64,000 nucleotides of DNA from Plasmodium relictum (GCF_900005765.1 NC_041690.1:806001-870000); one strand, 5' to 3'; positions 33,601 through 46,000 are shown, numbered from the stretch's first letter. A program made the numbers and translations. Notes: generated by a model not told the origin, from the sequence alone.

Positions 33601-34165
33601 TTAATTGTAAATATTGTTCATTTTTATTTATATTATTTACTAAAGCTAAGTTTTCTTTTATATTTTCACTAATATTTTTATTATTTCCTTCTTTCCTTTT
33701 TTTTTTTATTAATGCATTAGTATTATTAATATTTGTTTTTTCATAGTTAGATAAATTACAATTTTCTGGTGGATCATCAAAGAAAATATTTTTATCAATA
33801 ATATCATTAAGTTCAATGCTACAAAATTTTTTGTTAACACATAAAATATCATGACTATTACTTAAATTATCATCAAAAAGAAAATCATATATACTTTTTA
33901 ATTCTTGTATTCTTTCAATATACTTTTCCATATCCTTAAAATGGTCTATACATACATCATTTTCATTTAATTTTTTTTTTTTTATTAATTCAAAATTTTC
34001 ATACAATGACAACTTTGCTTTTTTATTTACATGGCCATTTTCTGTATTGTCTTCATATTTCATTTTATTTCTTTTTTTCGTACAAAAATAATTATTATAA
34101 GGTGTATTATTTATAGTATTGTTAGAAACATATTTACTTAATATTTCTTCATTCATGTTTCTCAT
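30656..34165 (-). CDS. PCF11: Pcf11-like zinc-finger protein (pre-mRNA 3' end cleavage)
   Basis: Single exon, 1169 aa. A C2H2-type finger, FQCFTCGLRFYTSLDKLNHIENHYKKN, has C273, C276, H289 and H293. It has the look of the first finger of Pcf11 (C..CG.RF...L..H...H...N). PSWIPKRSIDSFF, far downstream, recalls the W-containing segment after it. A second finger starts CMLCKEVFSFDY and FYYVDVISVDL and is completed by YFHKECFKNY near the C-terminus, like the Pcf11 C-terminal finger (C..C.E.F...W.Y.D...H..C). Pcf11 links polymerase II to the cleavage factor that releases transcripts. I do not see a clear N-terminal CTD-interacting domain, and long Asn-rich inserts separate the parts. The protein ends in a basic Lys/Arg tail. 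Assignment rests on the fingers and their order. Confidence 0.6.
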   Translation of the reverse strand: MRNMNEEILSKYVSNNTINNTPYNNYFCTKKRNKMKYEDNTENGHVNKKAKLSLYENFELIKKKKLNENDVCIDHFKDMEKYIERIQELKSIYDFLFDDNLSNSHDILCVNKKFCSIELNDIIDKNIFFDDPPENCNLSNYEKTNINNTNALIKKKRKEGNNKNISENIKENLALVNNINKNEQYLQLKSDNLTIGKKFLNSVSNQLLYIDDLSMYDVLLLFSFVIQLQNEQKNNEKEERSLEIIANIDEFKTNSYCLKEIYKYYYKERSFQCFTCGLRFYTSLDKLNHIENHYKKNKNYMNSSEKTGIIKNKKNSIYLDHVNLSIEFFICKNYSFLEDLYDNVVTKNSNSINFQNSFDSNIKNSFDNYNNINNLLNLKRDSNLNNQINLSSEINFKNDKYDSNIEINLNNQLNLNDKNKVISNKNNDENNESISFYMNNENISSEENNMCTNDKNIENIFDFTKKCNDIDSFYYSNQNVSEKNIKEKNRTNLENDIKSTSDNNNKINCFDFIYGNQNTYDVYLSKYYTITEDNNVLINYIDGVTMYKNIMKCLEIKDILSYDFPSWIPKRSIDSFFIKRVTEMNQNIGNQKNVSNISINKSTNNFFTNNNSDNNKYKENLGMQNNIWKICTKNDFYVSKNLSPLNVFLSTSRGFNNKSNEIENVAFHKIDKKNLNNITNFNTFFKGINNNLKENKCILNLEEEQIFTNKHTLKSQQVDIQESKGNDILKSQELYSDSIFQNILRSFLNIFNEKYFLQNNVFKHIFLFYLRKSYFLMLKNFENNVEFNEIQSRLFNYIYDNYTQKISIFDINNYHHNKCMLCKEVFSFDYSYEHNDFYYVDVISVDLNNIFEDDEKEGYDFNLSADKINEACECIYNEKIYDIINNESNNTEEFFNTEETTKKENIKECSLYELHFNNKNDIIFNSINIDDFFEDIKNLINENCFLRRSYIESSLDYNYQIKNFKKKKKKDDFIYHYNNLFKSFCIPYETLDILYKLQKESIEKNKISTQIKDFYVKKEFVIEEINTFTKNFENIINDITGDLLENSYKNRSKINSFKEIIKSYIYYDNKKKNIYSSFYFPSKNYIHTNFTYFHKECFKNYIEYYILPYYFLGKLNDKKFKEIIISTIKNFFNAYENICKFINRDKQNVSHELKKQRIKKEKIKKRKHF

Positions 34166-35058
34166 AAGAAAAAAATTAAAATATAGAAAGGCTTATAGTT
34201 TCATTTATCAATATTGTATTTAATTATTTTTAATAACTAAAAGTTTTATGTTTTTTTTTTTTTTTAAATTTAAAAAATGTTAAAAACTATATATATAAGT
34301 CCCTTTAAAAACAAATATATCAATATCAATAATTTAAAAATAATTGATAAAAAATATAAAGAAAATGACAAAATAAAAAAAATTTAAGGGAAAAAAAAAA
34401 AAAAGAAAGAAAGAAATTAAAAATAAAGCAAAAAAATTTATAAATGGAAATAAAAAATAAATAAAATTTTATATTTTAAATATACTTTTTTAAAAAAATA
34501 TTTAATTAAATTTTCACTTATTTTTTTTTTTTTCTCCCTCTTAGCATTATATTTAAAAAAGTTTTAAAAAAAATTTTTTTTACAAGTATATATATTTATT
34601 GCGTAAATAGAGTAAAAAAAAAAAAAATAGTTAAAACAAAAAAAAAAATAAATTGTTTTTTAATATTTAAAAATATGTTGTATTATTTAAAAGGTAACAA
34701 ATTAAAAATAAAAAATAATATGAATAAATTCTTTGATGTTATTTCTTTTTATTATTAAAAATTTTACTAGTTATTAAAAAGAACAATGTGCAACTTTAAA
34801 CTATTTGACACAAATATAAAATCAGAGCTTTAGCACATATTGATAATAAAAGAAATAGCAATATAATGATTAGTGCAAATGCTTATAATAGAAGCTAAAA
34901 TTTTAATTTAATTTTTTTATAGTACCTATAAAAAATACAAATTTTTAAGAAAATTCCATTTTCAAGAAAAGGTATTAACAAATTATCTACATGTATATAT
35001 ATTCCCTTTTTTATATAGTATTTTTATGAATGAAAGTTAATTCTTTTTTTTTTTTTTT
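34166..35058. other. Intergenic region with local GC bump
   Basis: 893 bases upstream of the Pcf11-like gene. About 34785-34905 is less A/T-rich (roughly a quarter G+C by hand count) than its surroundings. It contains TTTAGC and, about 60 bases later, GCTAAA, which could close a stem. This might be a structured RNA, but no known family was recognised. Confidence 0.4.
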
Positions 35059-38000
35059 TTAAGGGGAAATATAAATATTACCATTACGTAATATAGCATA
35101 TTCCTCTCTATTAGGCAAAATTTCTTTTCTTTTTCCATCAACAAATAAAATTTGCATATGGCCATCACTGTATTTGCAATCAACTTGTCCGCTTGGAAAC
35201 CTTAATAAAATAAAAAAAAAAAAATTAATATTAAAAATATATTTAAAAATATAGTACAATTATTTTTCTTATATTTTAATTTTTACTTATTTAATTGGCA
35301 TTTATTTGGTATGTTTACTTGATATATCCCTTTACTAACGAAATGATATAACTAAATAGAAAAAAAATTTTATTAAAATTAGACATAAAATTTAATGTAA
35401 AATCAAATTCAAAATTAATTGCAAAAAAATAATTTTAATTCATAGGAAAAATATTATAAGAAAATATGTGTAAAATATTGCTATTTTTTAAGTATATCTA
35501 CATATATATATATAGTATGCTAATAATTTTATACCATATAAGAATTGGGTAATTTTGCTTTGTAATCTTTACTCGGATAAAGATAAATAGTTAAATTGCT
35601 TGGATGAATAATTTTTTTGTTTTTATTTTTTTCAATTATTTTTAAACCATCATCAAATAATGTTTCAACCTTTCCATCAATAAATGCTTGCCTATATTTT
35701 ATTTTTTTTGATGGTGAAAAAACCGATTGAATAACTTCTTCACAATTATTAAATAATTCATCAAAATTAAAATTTATTATAAACTCCCAATTTTTTCCAA
35801 AAGGATTTAAACTACGATAACTATTATTTGTGGGACTTTTCTTCATATAATTACTTTGTACTAAATCATTTTTTATGTTAATATTATCATTATAATCATC
35901 ATGTGAATAGCTACTATCAGCAACATAATCGTTTAAATAATTATTATCTGTTGAATTATTATTTATATAGTTCATAGTAACATTTGATAAATTTTTCTCT
36001 AAACATTCTGGATTTTTTTTTTCTATTTGCTTTGGTATACTTGTATAACAGCTAATATCTTGATTTATTTTATTCATAGAGAAATTATGAGTTAAATTTT
36101 CATTTTTATTCATTAATGAATATTTCTGATTTTCATTAATGTTTCGTGTAGTTGGTATATTTCTATTTGTGATTAATTTCTTTGAAGATATTTTTTCATT
36201 TAAGTTTTCAAACATTATATCATGATTTTTTGTTATTTCCATTTTTTCATTTTTAGAATACAAATAATTATTTAAAAAGGGAGAATTTTTAAGATTTTCA
36301 TTTTCATTACTCATATTTCTGACTTCGTAAATAATATCTTTGTTCACAAAACTGTCATTTGTTCTATTGTTATTTTCAAAAAAAAATTCTTTAAAATTCT
36401 TTTGATTAGTAGTAATACTACTTTTATCTTCCTCAATACTTAACTTATCATTACTTAATTTATTTTTATTCTTTTTAATTATCGATTTCATTCTTTTCAA
36501 ATTTTTATTTATATATTCCTCACTTGTTTTGAAAGAATCAGAATTTATGGTGTCTTCCTTATGCACGAATAAATTATTAAGTGTAATTTTATTTTTTTTT
36601 TTTAATTTATTATTTGAAACATCAATACATGTGTTATCTTTTCGTAAAATGTTTTTGAAATTTTCATTACTATTATTGGAACTTTCATATATTATATCTA
36701 GTTCATTCTGAATTTTTTTATTTTTATCATTTATTATTTTTTTAATTTCATTAGAATTTTCAGAACTATCTGATTCTCTGCATTCTTTCATCTCATATAT
36801 ATATGCAAACTTATTTTTTTCTCCATTCTTTCTATCTTTTTTTATTTTCTTCTGAGATTCATACTTTTCCATATCATCTTTGCTTTCTATCCGATTATTA
36901 CTAATTGAATTATAATTTGATTCTTCCTCTGTATACTCATAAAAATTTTGTTTTGTTTGCTCATTAGCATTTTCGGCTAGTTTCATGATTGTTTTTTCCT
37001 GATAACTTTCCAACTTCTTTCTATATTCTTCTGATATTTTTAAATCCATCTTAAGTTTCTCATTTTCTTTTGTTAAACTTTCAACTCCCTTTTTTAGCTT
37101 ATCTACAATTGCTTTGTGTTGTTTTCTTTCTTTTTCTATATTTTCTTCTAATTCTTTAATTTTATTTTTAAACATTGCTATTTCATTTGTTAATTTTCTT
37201 CTACTTAATATAATATTTCTTTGCTTTTCTACTTCATTTTCTATTCTTTTTTTTTCTTTACTCCATTTTTTTTTTTCTTCTTCAATTGTTTTAATCATTT
37301 TTTTTTTTTCATCTTCTATTTTATTTTTCATTTCTTCTCTTTCTAATTCCATTTCAGCACTTTTTGCTATTAATTCATATTCTAATTTTTTTACTTTATC
37401 CTGCTCTTTTTCTAACTTACTTATTTGCTTATTCAATTCATCACCTAACTCTTTTAATTCGTCATGTTTATTGCATTCATTTGTTTTTTTAGGTTTTTTT
37501 TTGTTTTTATTATGTAAATTATCTTCTTTTTTTAATGAAATTTTACTATTGTTAACTTTATCGTTATTTATCCTTGATGCTTCCGTTTTTTTTTTTAAAA
37601 CTGTAACTATTTTTTTTTTTTTTAAATTATCTTTTTTCATATCTTCACTATCAATTTCTTCCCACTGTTCTTCATCATTTAAATCAACATGTATTATATC
37701 TGTATCATCATTACTATTTTTTATAACATCTTTATGTTCATTTTTTTTTTCATTTTTAAGTGAATTTGAATAATTTATTGTATCCTTTTTTAAAAAACTA
37801 TCTTTATTTTCTTTGCTTTCTGAGCAAATGTTAGTATTTTTTTTAAGAAATAAATTTTTTTTAACTGTTTTATTATTAGTAATATTTTCATTTTTGTTAA
37901 TTTTTATTAAACTTTCATTACTACTGAAAATTTTGTCATTCTTGCTATAAAAATCTTTTTTTATATGATTTTTTTTCTTTTTAAAATTGGTATATTCTTG

Positions 38001-39839
38001 TAAAAGATATTTACTGTCTTTATTCAATTTTTCATCATTTTCATTAATTATATCATCATCATCATTCTTACTATTTTCAAAACTACTTAATTTATTATTG
38101 TTATTATTTAAATCTTTTCCATACAAACTGAAATTATCATAATTATTTTGGTTAATCTTAATACATTTTTCATTTTCTTTACCATTGTAGAAATCATCAC
38201 GAATCATACTATTATTAGAATTACTATCGTAATCAACTTTATCATCATTATAGTTATTATTTACACTAATTTCATAGTTACAGCAATAATCGTTATTCTT
38301 TATACTACTACAGCTAATATCAGCAGTACTATCATTATTACTCAAACTTAAATCGCTATTTTTAATAGGATGATGATCATCATCATTTAAGCTATTATAA
38401 CTATTATTCATAATAGAATCATCATTATTTATACTACTACTAACATCCGAACTCTTTTTATTAATAACGTTATTAATATTAATAAGGGAGCTCTCATTGT
38501 TATTTGAGCTATTATTCTTATTTTTAACAATACTTTTATCATAATCAAAATGTTTATCATTATCTTCATTATTAAATATGTTTTCATCATTTTGCAAAAT
38601 TTTTTTTTTATCTTTTAAATTTTTTTTATCATCAAATAAATTATTATCACCTTTTATACTATCACTTAAGATGGCCTCTACATTTCCATGATTTGTATTC
38701 GAGTTTTTCTCTTCAGAGTTATATCTTTTAAGGTAATCAATCTCATTGTTGTCTTTTTTATATTCACTCGCATCTGAATGGTTATATAAATAATTTGAAA
38801 ACGAATTATTTGATCTTAAGTCATAATCTTTTTGTTTATTATTATTATTACTATTACTAATATTATTGTTATTACTAATATTATCGTTATTATTATTATT
38901 ATTACTAATATTATTGTCATTACTAATATTATCGTTATTATTATTATTATTGATTATATTATCGTTATTATTATTATTATTAATATTATCATTATTATTA
39001 TTATTACTAATATTATCGTTATTATTATTATTGCTAATATTATTGTTATTATTATTATTATTATGAATGTTTTTATTATTATTATTACTATTATTATCAT
39101 TACTAATATAATTATTATTGTTACTAATATAATCATTATTACTACAAATATTATTATCATAATAATCATTATTATTAATATTGTTATTACTATCGTAATC
39201 ATTTATATTATCCCATAAGTGTATATCTGAGTCATTAATATTAAATGGAGAACTTGAATGAACTTCATTAATATCTGTTTCATTATTACTGCTATTGTAT
39301 TCTAAATTTTTAATAAAAATTTCATCATTTTTTTTTGTAAAACCATCTTCATAAAAAGAATTTTCCTTTTTACAATTTCTAGAATTTTGTAATTCCTCAT
39401 ATATATCCTTAAATAAATAAATTTCTTGATCATTTTTTTTATTTTCATCTAGTTTATTACTAAATTTTCTATTTGAAATTTTTCTATCATCTTCATTATT
39501 TAATTTATATGCAACTTTCTCTATTTTGTCTTGATATATATTACCATTTGCATTTTCATAATCACTATTATTTAATTTTAGAATGTTACTATTTTTTTTT
39601 TGATGCTCTTCATTTGATACTGTATCACTTTTATTTAATTGTACTTCCTTATTATTATTTATTTTTATTTTATCATTTGCACTAAAAAAACTATTTTGTT
39701 TTGATTCTTCTTTATTTAATTTTTTTCTTATATTTTTTTCTAAACTTTGTGTATATTCTAACTCACCAAATGTATCATTAGTCCAATTTTCTTCATAAAC
39801 ATCATAATAATCATCAAATTCTTCATTATTCTTTTTCAT
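35059..39839 (-). CDS. SAS4: Centriole assembly protein SAS-4/CPAP, 3 exons
   Basis: My exons are 35535-39839, 35287-35351 and 35059-35200 (GT..AG, in frame), giving 1503 aa. The family controls centriole/basal-body assembly; in Plasmodium this would serve flagellum formation in male gametes. The C-terminal 130 residues form the G-box (TCP10_C) beta-sheet: IDGKVETLFDDG, then FPSGQVDCKYSDG, ILFVDGKRKEI, ILRNGNIY. With the 65-base middle exon included, spacing from YHFVSKG to the FPSGQ..YSDG repeat matches CPAP proteins residue for residue, which supports the model. A long Lys/Glu coiled coil spans about 793-950. Residues about 185-340 are a poly-Asn minisatellite. The first ATG in the frame is at 39839; the three codons before it lack an ATG. 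DNA ends: divergent from the lyase gene. Confidence 0.85.
38850..39175 (-). repeat. Asn-rich coding minisatellite in SAS-4
   Basis: Imperfect repeats of about 27 bases encode NNNNNDNIS-type units, alternating with shorter ISNNNN and NYISND variants. The array preserves the reading frame and forms most of a poly-Asn linker. Replication slippage is the likely origin. Confidence 0.8.
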
Positions 39840-41300
39840 TTTACTCAATTAATATATATATATATATTTATATACATAATAATTAAAATAAAACAAAACA
39901 ATCTATTAAATAAATTATCATATAAGATATAATGCATTGATATATTATTATAAATTTTCTTTTTTTATTAATTTTTTTATTATATTTCTTTATAACACTT
40001 TATTGTATTATAATTTACATTTATTTTTATTTATTTTATTTTAAAATTCTCTTATTATTTTATTTTCTTTTTTTATTATTTAAATTTAAAATATAACAGA
40101 ATTAACTATTCAAAAAAAAAAAAAAAAATTTCTTCATTTAATCATAATAAAGACAAAATAAAAATAATAATATATATATTATGCTTTATTTATTATATTA
40201 GAATCTAATTTCATTGAATCTAGTTATTAATAAACTTATATTGTATCTGATGTATTGTTTGTCTTTTTCTACTTTATGTAATCTCTATATTATTTTATAA
40301 AAATAACAATGAGATTAAATAACTCATAAAAGCATCATAATGTGCTAGTTACAATTATTCTTCTTATTTAAAAGGAATATAAAATACAAGAAAAAATTAT
40401 ACCTTTAAAATCAAAATTTATATTTTACTTTATATTTCACAAATATTTTAAAGTACATAGTAAACATTTTGTTTTTATTTAAAATTTTTTTTTAGCAAAT
40501 TTCTTCTAGTTTGTTTCCCAAGTAAAAAGAATAATTTTTATAATTTAAAAAAAAAAAATAAAATAAAAAAAAATAAGAAAATAAAAGCTTAGAAGAAAAA
40601 AATATTTAAAAATAAAATTAAAAAAAAAAAAAAAAAAAGAAAAAAACATTAGATTTAGCATAATTTTATTTTTAAAATGGAAATAGTTTTTTTGTTGTCA
40701 CCGGAATATATATTAATAGAAATTTTTGTTAAAAAAAAAAAAAAAATTTAAGGTTTTTTATCTTCATAATATTAAGAATACTTCAAATTTACTTCTAAAT
40801 GCCATTAGTATTAATGAAATTAGAGTAAAAATTAAAATACATGATAAAAAGAAATATTAAAATGCAAAAAAATTTTCGTAAATTTTTTTTTGTATAAAAA
40901 TACATATCTTACATCTATTCATAATTAATAGTTAAAAGCTGAAAGAATTTATTTAAATTATAAAAATTAAAAATTCCCATAAAAATTTTTTATAAATATA
41001 TATATATATATATATATACTTTTATTTATATTTCTTTTTTTTCTTAATTTTTTAATTCCAATTTTTACTATTCAATATTTTCATTTTGTTCTAATTTGTT
41101 TATGAAGATAAATGAGGGGCTATTTTTGTTGTAAATGTTAATTTTATAAAATATTCTTTATATTGTTTTTTATAAAATTACAAAATTTCTATATTTATGC
41201 ACATAGAAATTATCCAATTTAACTATTAATATATTTATTTTATTATGTTCATATATAATCATTTATATAATAAAGAATCTATAAATATGAAATATAAAAA
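39840..41300. promoter_or_regulatory. Divergent intergenic region, SAS-4 / lyase
   Basis: 1.46 kb with both promoters. A slightly less A/T-rich patch lies at about 40200-40370, with a 7-base inverted repeat TAATCTC / GAGATTA. The rest is A- and T-runs. No ORF. Confidence 0.45.
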
Positions 41301-42248
41301 ATGGCAATTTTAATAAAAGGAAATGAACCATTACTAGTTGACATGTCAATTCAGGATTTCATAAAATTAGGAATAAATGGAGTATACACAACTATGAAAA
41401 CAGTATTATCTCACGAATATATTTTTAACTTATCTCTACATATGAAAAATTTATGTAAATATTCTAAAGAATTTTTAAAATTGCAAAAGACAGACAATAA
41501 CAAAGAACATATATCTAAAATTTTAGAATATCTAACACTAGAAAATATACGTAAATGTAGTTGTGAAAGTATAAAAAGAGGTTTTGAATTTTTAACTGCT
41601 TTAAATGATGATTTAAAAAAAAAATATTTCAATGAAAGTTCGAATTATATGATAATAGTGACTATAACATGGGATATAGAAAATTGTAACATTTCGTTAA
41701 AAAATTTTTTTTCTATTTTATGTTATATAAAATCTTTGCCAAGTTATCCTGATAGTGTTCAAATTGATATAATGAATGGACAAAGAAAATTACCAAATAT
41801 AAAATATTCTGATGTTTTTGAAGTAAGAGATAAATTATTAAAATTGAAAAGTATAGATAGTCATGAAATTGTTATATATAATGATTTAAATGAAATAACT
41901 GAAGGATTGACTAGTAATTTTTTTGGTTTTTTTAATGGTACATTATACACACAAAGAGATGAATTAGTTTTAAAAGGAACAATAAGAAAAGAGATAATAG
42001 ATTTGTGTGAAAGAGAAGATATAAAACTAAAGAATTCTATTAATATAAAAGATATTGAATACTTTGAATTCTGCTTTATATGCTCCACAACTAGAAATAT
42101 ATTACCAGTTAAAAAAATTATACTTTTTTCAGATAATAAGAAAGTATTTGAAAAAAGTGTGAATCATCCTATTTTAATTAAGCTGCAAGAGAAATTAAAG
42201 GAAGAAATTGAAAAGAAAAAAGAAAAATATGATTTATGTATTCGTTAG
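41301..42248 (+). CDS. ADCL: Aminodeoxychorismate lyase-type PLP enzyme (class IV)
   Basis: Single exon, 315 aa, fold-type IV PLP enzyme. The probable Schiff-base lysine is K168 in LPNIKYSD. E201 lies in NEITEGLTSNFF, the class IV motif (E....NIF) that holds the PLP ring, and LKGTIRKEII (224-233) is the phosphate-binding G.T/I.R loop. The C-terminal strand FCFICSTTRNILPVK is the family F.TST...I.PV. In folate synthesis the lyase releases p-aminobenzoate and pyruvate from aminodeoxychorismate; from memory a class IV protein from chromosome 14 has been shown to do this in P. falciparum. A branched-chain or D-amino-acid transaminase is the alternative, but the missing long N-terminal domain and parasite biology favour the lyase. 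No organelle leader is evident. Confidence 0.8.
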   Translation: MAILIKGNEPLLVDMSIQDFIKLGINGVYTTMKTVLSHEYIFNLSLHMKNLCKYSKEFLKLQKTDNNKEHISKILEYLTLENIRKCSCESIKRGFEFLTALNDDLKKKYFNESSNYMIIVTITWDIENCNISLKNFFSILCYIKSLPSYPDSVQIDIMNGQRKLPNIKYSDVFEVRDKLLKLKSIDSHEIVIYNDLNEITEGLTSNFFGFFNGTLYTQRDELVLKGTIRKEIIDLCEREDIKLKNSINIKDIEYFEFCFICSTTRNILPVKKIILFSDNKKVFEKSVNHPILIKLQEKLKEEIEKKKEKYDLCIR

Positions 42249-43085
42249 AATAATATATATATATTTATCTGATTTTTAAATTTATTTTTTCTTTTATATC
42301 TATTAGATTTTTTTTGTTATATTTTTCAATTATTACTTTATTTTTGTTATTTTTAAATTTAATATAATCTTTTTTTTTTTTTTTAATTTTATAATTCAAA
42401 TGTTTAATATTTATTTTTTTTTTTTTTTTTCACTGCTTCACTTGCATGCCAGTAACTCAGTAAAAATGCAAGTAAAAAAAAAAAATAGCTCATTACTTAT
42501 AATTTTAAAATGTGTTCATAATTTTTTTTTTTAAATAAATAAATTACTAAAAATTAAAAGAAAAAAAAAAAACTAAATTAAAAATAGTAATATGATCTTT
42601 ATCTTATTCATTCTACTTCAATTTTTTAAGTTATAAAGATGAAATAATTTTTTCTTTAATTTTAGATACACTTAAAATTTTAAGTGCTTTATATATAACA
42701 TTATTCTATTTTAGCTTAATTTCCAAAAAAAATATGAGCATATGAAATATATTTATTTGAGTATCTATTTATATATATGCATAATGAAATATTTTTATTT
42801 TTAGTCAAGTACTAAAACAAAGGTTTTTTTTATTGTGTGCTCATAAATTACACCAAAATAATTTAAATGATTTATCATTACAATTTCAAATCATTTAAAA
42901 AAATGCTTTTAATATTTACGAAGCCTTAATTTTTTATGTTTTATATTAGAAGTTTATACTTTTTTAAAAAAAAAAATTTTGAATACGTAAATAAATATTT
43001 ATATATTTATGTTAATACAAATTCTATTTTTTCATTTGTGTTGTAAAATGCATTATATTGTTTATAAAATAAAACTTATGAACAA
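42249..43085. other. Intergenic region with a hairpin
   Basis: 837 bases between two plus-strand genes. It contains the 8-bp inverted repeat at 42440-42473; the remainder is A/T-rich and holds the hydrolase promoter. Confidence 0.5.
42440..42473. repeat. Perfect 8-bp inverted repeat ACTTGCAT/ATGCAAGT
   Basis: The arms flank an 18-base loop and lie about 190 bases past the lyase stop codon. The left arm overlaps GCATGC (42444-42449), an ApiAP2-like core. It could be a 3' UTR hairpin or two inverted protein sites. Confidence 0.55.
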
Positions 43086-46000
43086 ATGAAAGTTAATTTT
43101 TTAAATAAATGTTATCATACACCTACGGTTATGTTTTTCAAAAAATTATTTAAAAGTTTTGAAAAAAATAGTTCATCATTATTTTTTCTCATAACCTTAT
43201 TATATTTTTTGTACACATATGTATCAATATTTTTATTTATATTTAATAATGCTCTATTCTATCTTTTTGTGAATATATCGATATTTTATTTATGTTTCCA
43301 TTTTGTTGTTAGAGCTTTAACATACCCAGGAAGCTTATTTATTTACTATAAAAAGGTGAATAATGAAAAAAAAAAAAATCAATAAGTTAAATATATCTTT
43401 ATATATATGTACTTCTTTTTAATTATATAAATTTTAAAAAATATATTTTTTACTATTTTTTATATATTTTATAATTTTTTTTTTTTTTTTCCATCAAGAC
43501 TAATTATGATAATGGAATAGAATTATGTAAATTTTATTTGAAAGAAACAATAAAATTATCTTTTATAATAAATGATATTGGTACAAGCATTAAGGAAATA
43601 GTTAAAAATAATGATAATAATAATGAGTATATTATGATTAAATTGGATCAGATGTTTTCAGATTATAATAATAAAGACAACTATTTTAATTTCTTTAGTA
43701 GCCTATATATATTTTATACATTATATATTAGTTATTATCTATATGTTAATTTAGAGGATAATGTTGATTTAAGTAGTGAACAGTTAAATTTTTATTATTT
43801 TTTAAAATTTTTTATGATAAAAATAAACGAAATAAAAATATATATCAACAAAAATGATATAATATATCCCGAAATATTTACTGAAATAAAAATACAAAAA
43901 GATTTCAATGAAACAGTAAACGAATTCATAAAAAATAGAAATCCTTTGTATGAAGAAAATTTTGAAGAAAAAATAAAAAAGGAAAATAAACCAAATTCAC
44001 ATAATGAAACATGGTATTTTAACATTCTTAATTATATATTTAATATTAAAAGATTGTATAACAGTAAAATACAAGAAGAATCAAGAAGTTGTGTATCTAC
44101 AAATAATAATGATAGTATTAATGAATATAATAATAAACTTAATCATATTAACAATAATAAAACTAATAACGATTACGGTAATGAAAAAGATGTAAATAAT
44201 TCTGGTGATAAAAATAAAAATATATATAATGATTTTAGTTATATAAAAAATGAAAATACGAATTTAAAAAGTAAGATTATATTTCCTAATAACATTCCTT
44301 CTGACTTTGTTGACATAAGATTTTTGAGTTTATTTTATCATGAGAACTATGAAAAATCTATAACGCATGTGAATTATAAAGATTTTTTTATAGTAGTAAA
44401 TTATCATGATTTTCTGAAGTTATTAGATGATTTGACATTTTTTTTAAGTAAATTAGGTGATATATTTAAAATTAATACGTTAAGAAAAAAATTCCACATA
44501 AAAGATGCTTATAGTTTTATTAGTAATTTTTCGAAAAACCATATAGCGGGAACATTAGATTTATTTAAATATGAATTAATATATAAATATTATGCAAAAC
44601 AACAGTATATGTATATTAATAAAACAAAAATAGATTGCATGTTTATTCCTTGTAAGAAATTTTTAAATGATAAAATGCAAAAATATATAAATTTAAAAAA
44701 ATCAGGAAAGAGTTTAGACATTTATGAGAATTCCTCAAATAATAGTTCTATTTTTTTTAATGCTTTTAATAATGAATTTTATAATTATATATATCATAAT
44801 GATTATTTATATGATATTCCTGTAGTACTATATTTTAATCCTAATGGTTCCTATTATGAATTAAATGCTTGCTGTTCAGGAACAGTTCAATTTTATTTAG
44901 AAAATAATATCAATGTTTTCGTTTATAATTATCGTGGTTATAGCAAATCAAAAGGACTTCCAAATTTTAATAAAAACAATCTAGATGCATTAAAAATTTC
45001 TGAATATCTCTTATCAAAAAAAGTGAAATATTTAGGATTACATGGAAGATCAATAGGGGGACCGTTATGTTCCTTTGTTTCTTATCATTTGTGTAATTTT
45101 GATAAAAAAAATAATAATACAGAATTAATGGATAAATTATATAAGAATGATGTTCATATAAAAAAAATTAATAAGCAAATAAATAAAATAAATAGATTGC
45201 TAAAAAGAAAAAAAAAAAAAATTTCAGAAAAATTGTTATTTCCTTTCAAATATATTATGTTGCTTTTGCAATATATTACTTTATTTAAACTAAGAGTATT
45301 TAACTCAAGAATGAAAAAAAAAATGAATCTAAATAATATAAGTTCAATAAAACAATTAAGTTATAATAATCCATTAGAAAATCCTAAAGTATCTTTTGTA
45401 TGTATTGATAAATCATTTTCAAATTTTGAAGAAGTGGCAAAATATATGATAGGTGAATATGCGTATAATATTTTGCAATTTACATCATATAAATATGACA
45501 TAACAAAATATTATATAAATTCCAATGTACCCAAAATTTTAATTTATGATAATTATGACGAAATAATTCATTATATGTCTAGTGCTATTACAGGTGTATC
45601 CAAAGAAATATCAAAATTATACAAAAATGCAAAACCAAATATAAATACTCAAAGAAGAAAAAGTGAGATAAAACAAAATAAAAGAGAAGATTATGAAAAC
45701 TGCGATTTGAACAATGATGATTTATTACCATTATTAACAAATACAGACAATTATGATATGAATGATAATATGAATAAGGATATATATAGTGAAAAAAATA
45801 GTAATTTTTATAATAATAGAAATGACTATAATAATAATAATAGTAATAAAAAAAGTATCATAAATATCTCAAATGAAAATATTTATCATAATGATATATT
45901 TATTATAGATGAATTTATCGATAATTATTGGTTAGAAAATAAATTAAAAAGTATTGATTTGGGGATATTTTTGCAAAGTTGGAAAGTATTAAATGACTGT

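Noticed and set aside
37114-37773. 219-codon plus-strand frame rich in Phe, Ser and Leu
   Set aside because: Exact antisense of the Lys/Glu coiled coil of SAS-4; a mirror of its composition.
38832-39218. Plus- and minus-strand poly-Ile/Leu frames
   Set aside because: Other frames of the ATT-rich poly-Asn minisatellite.
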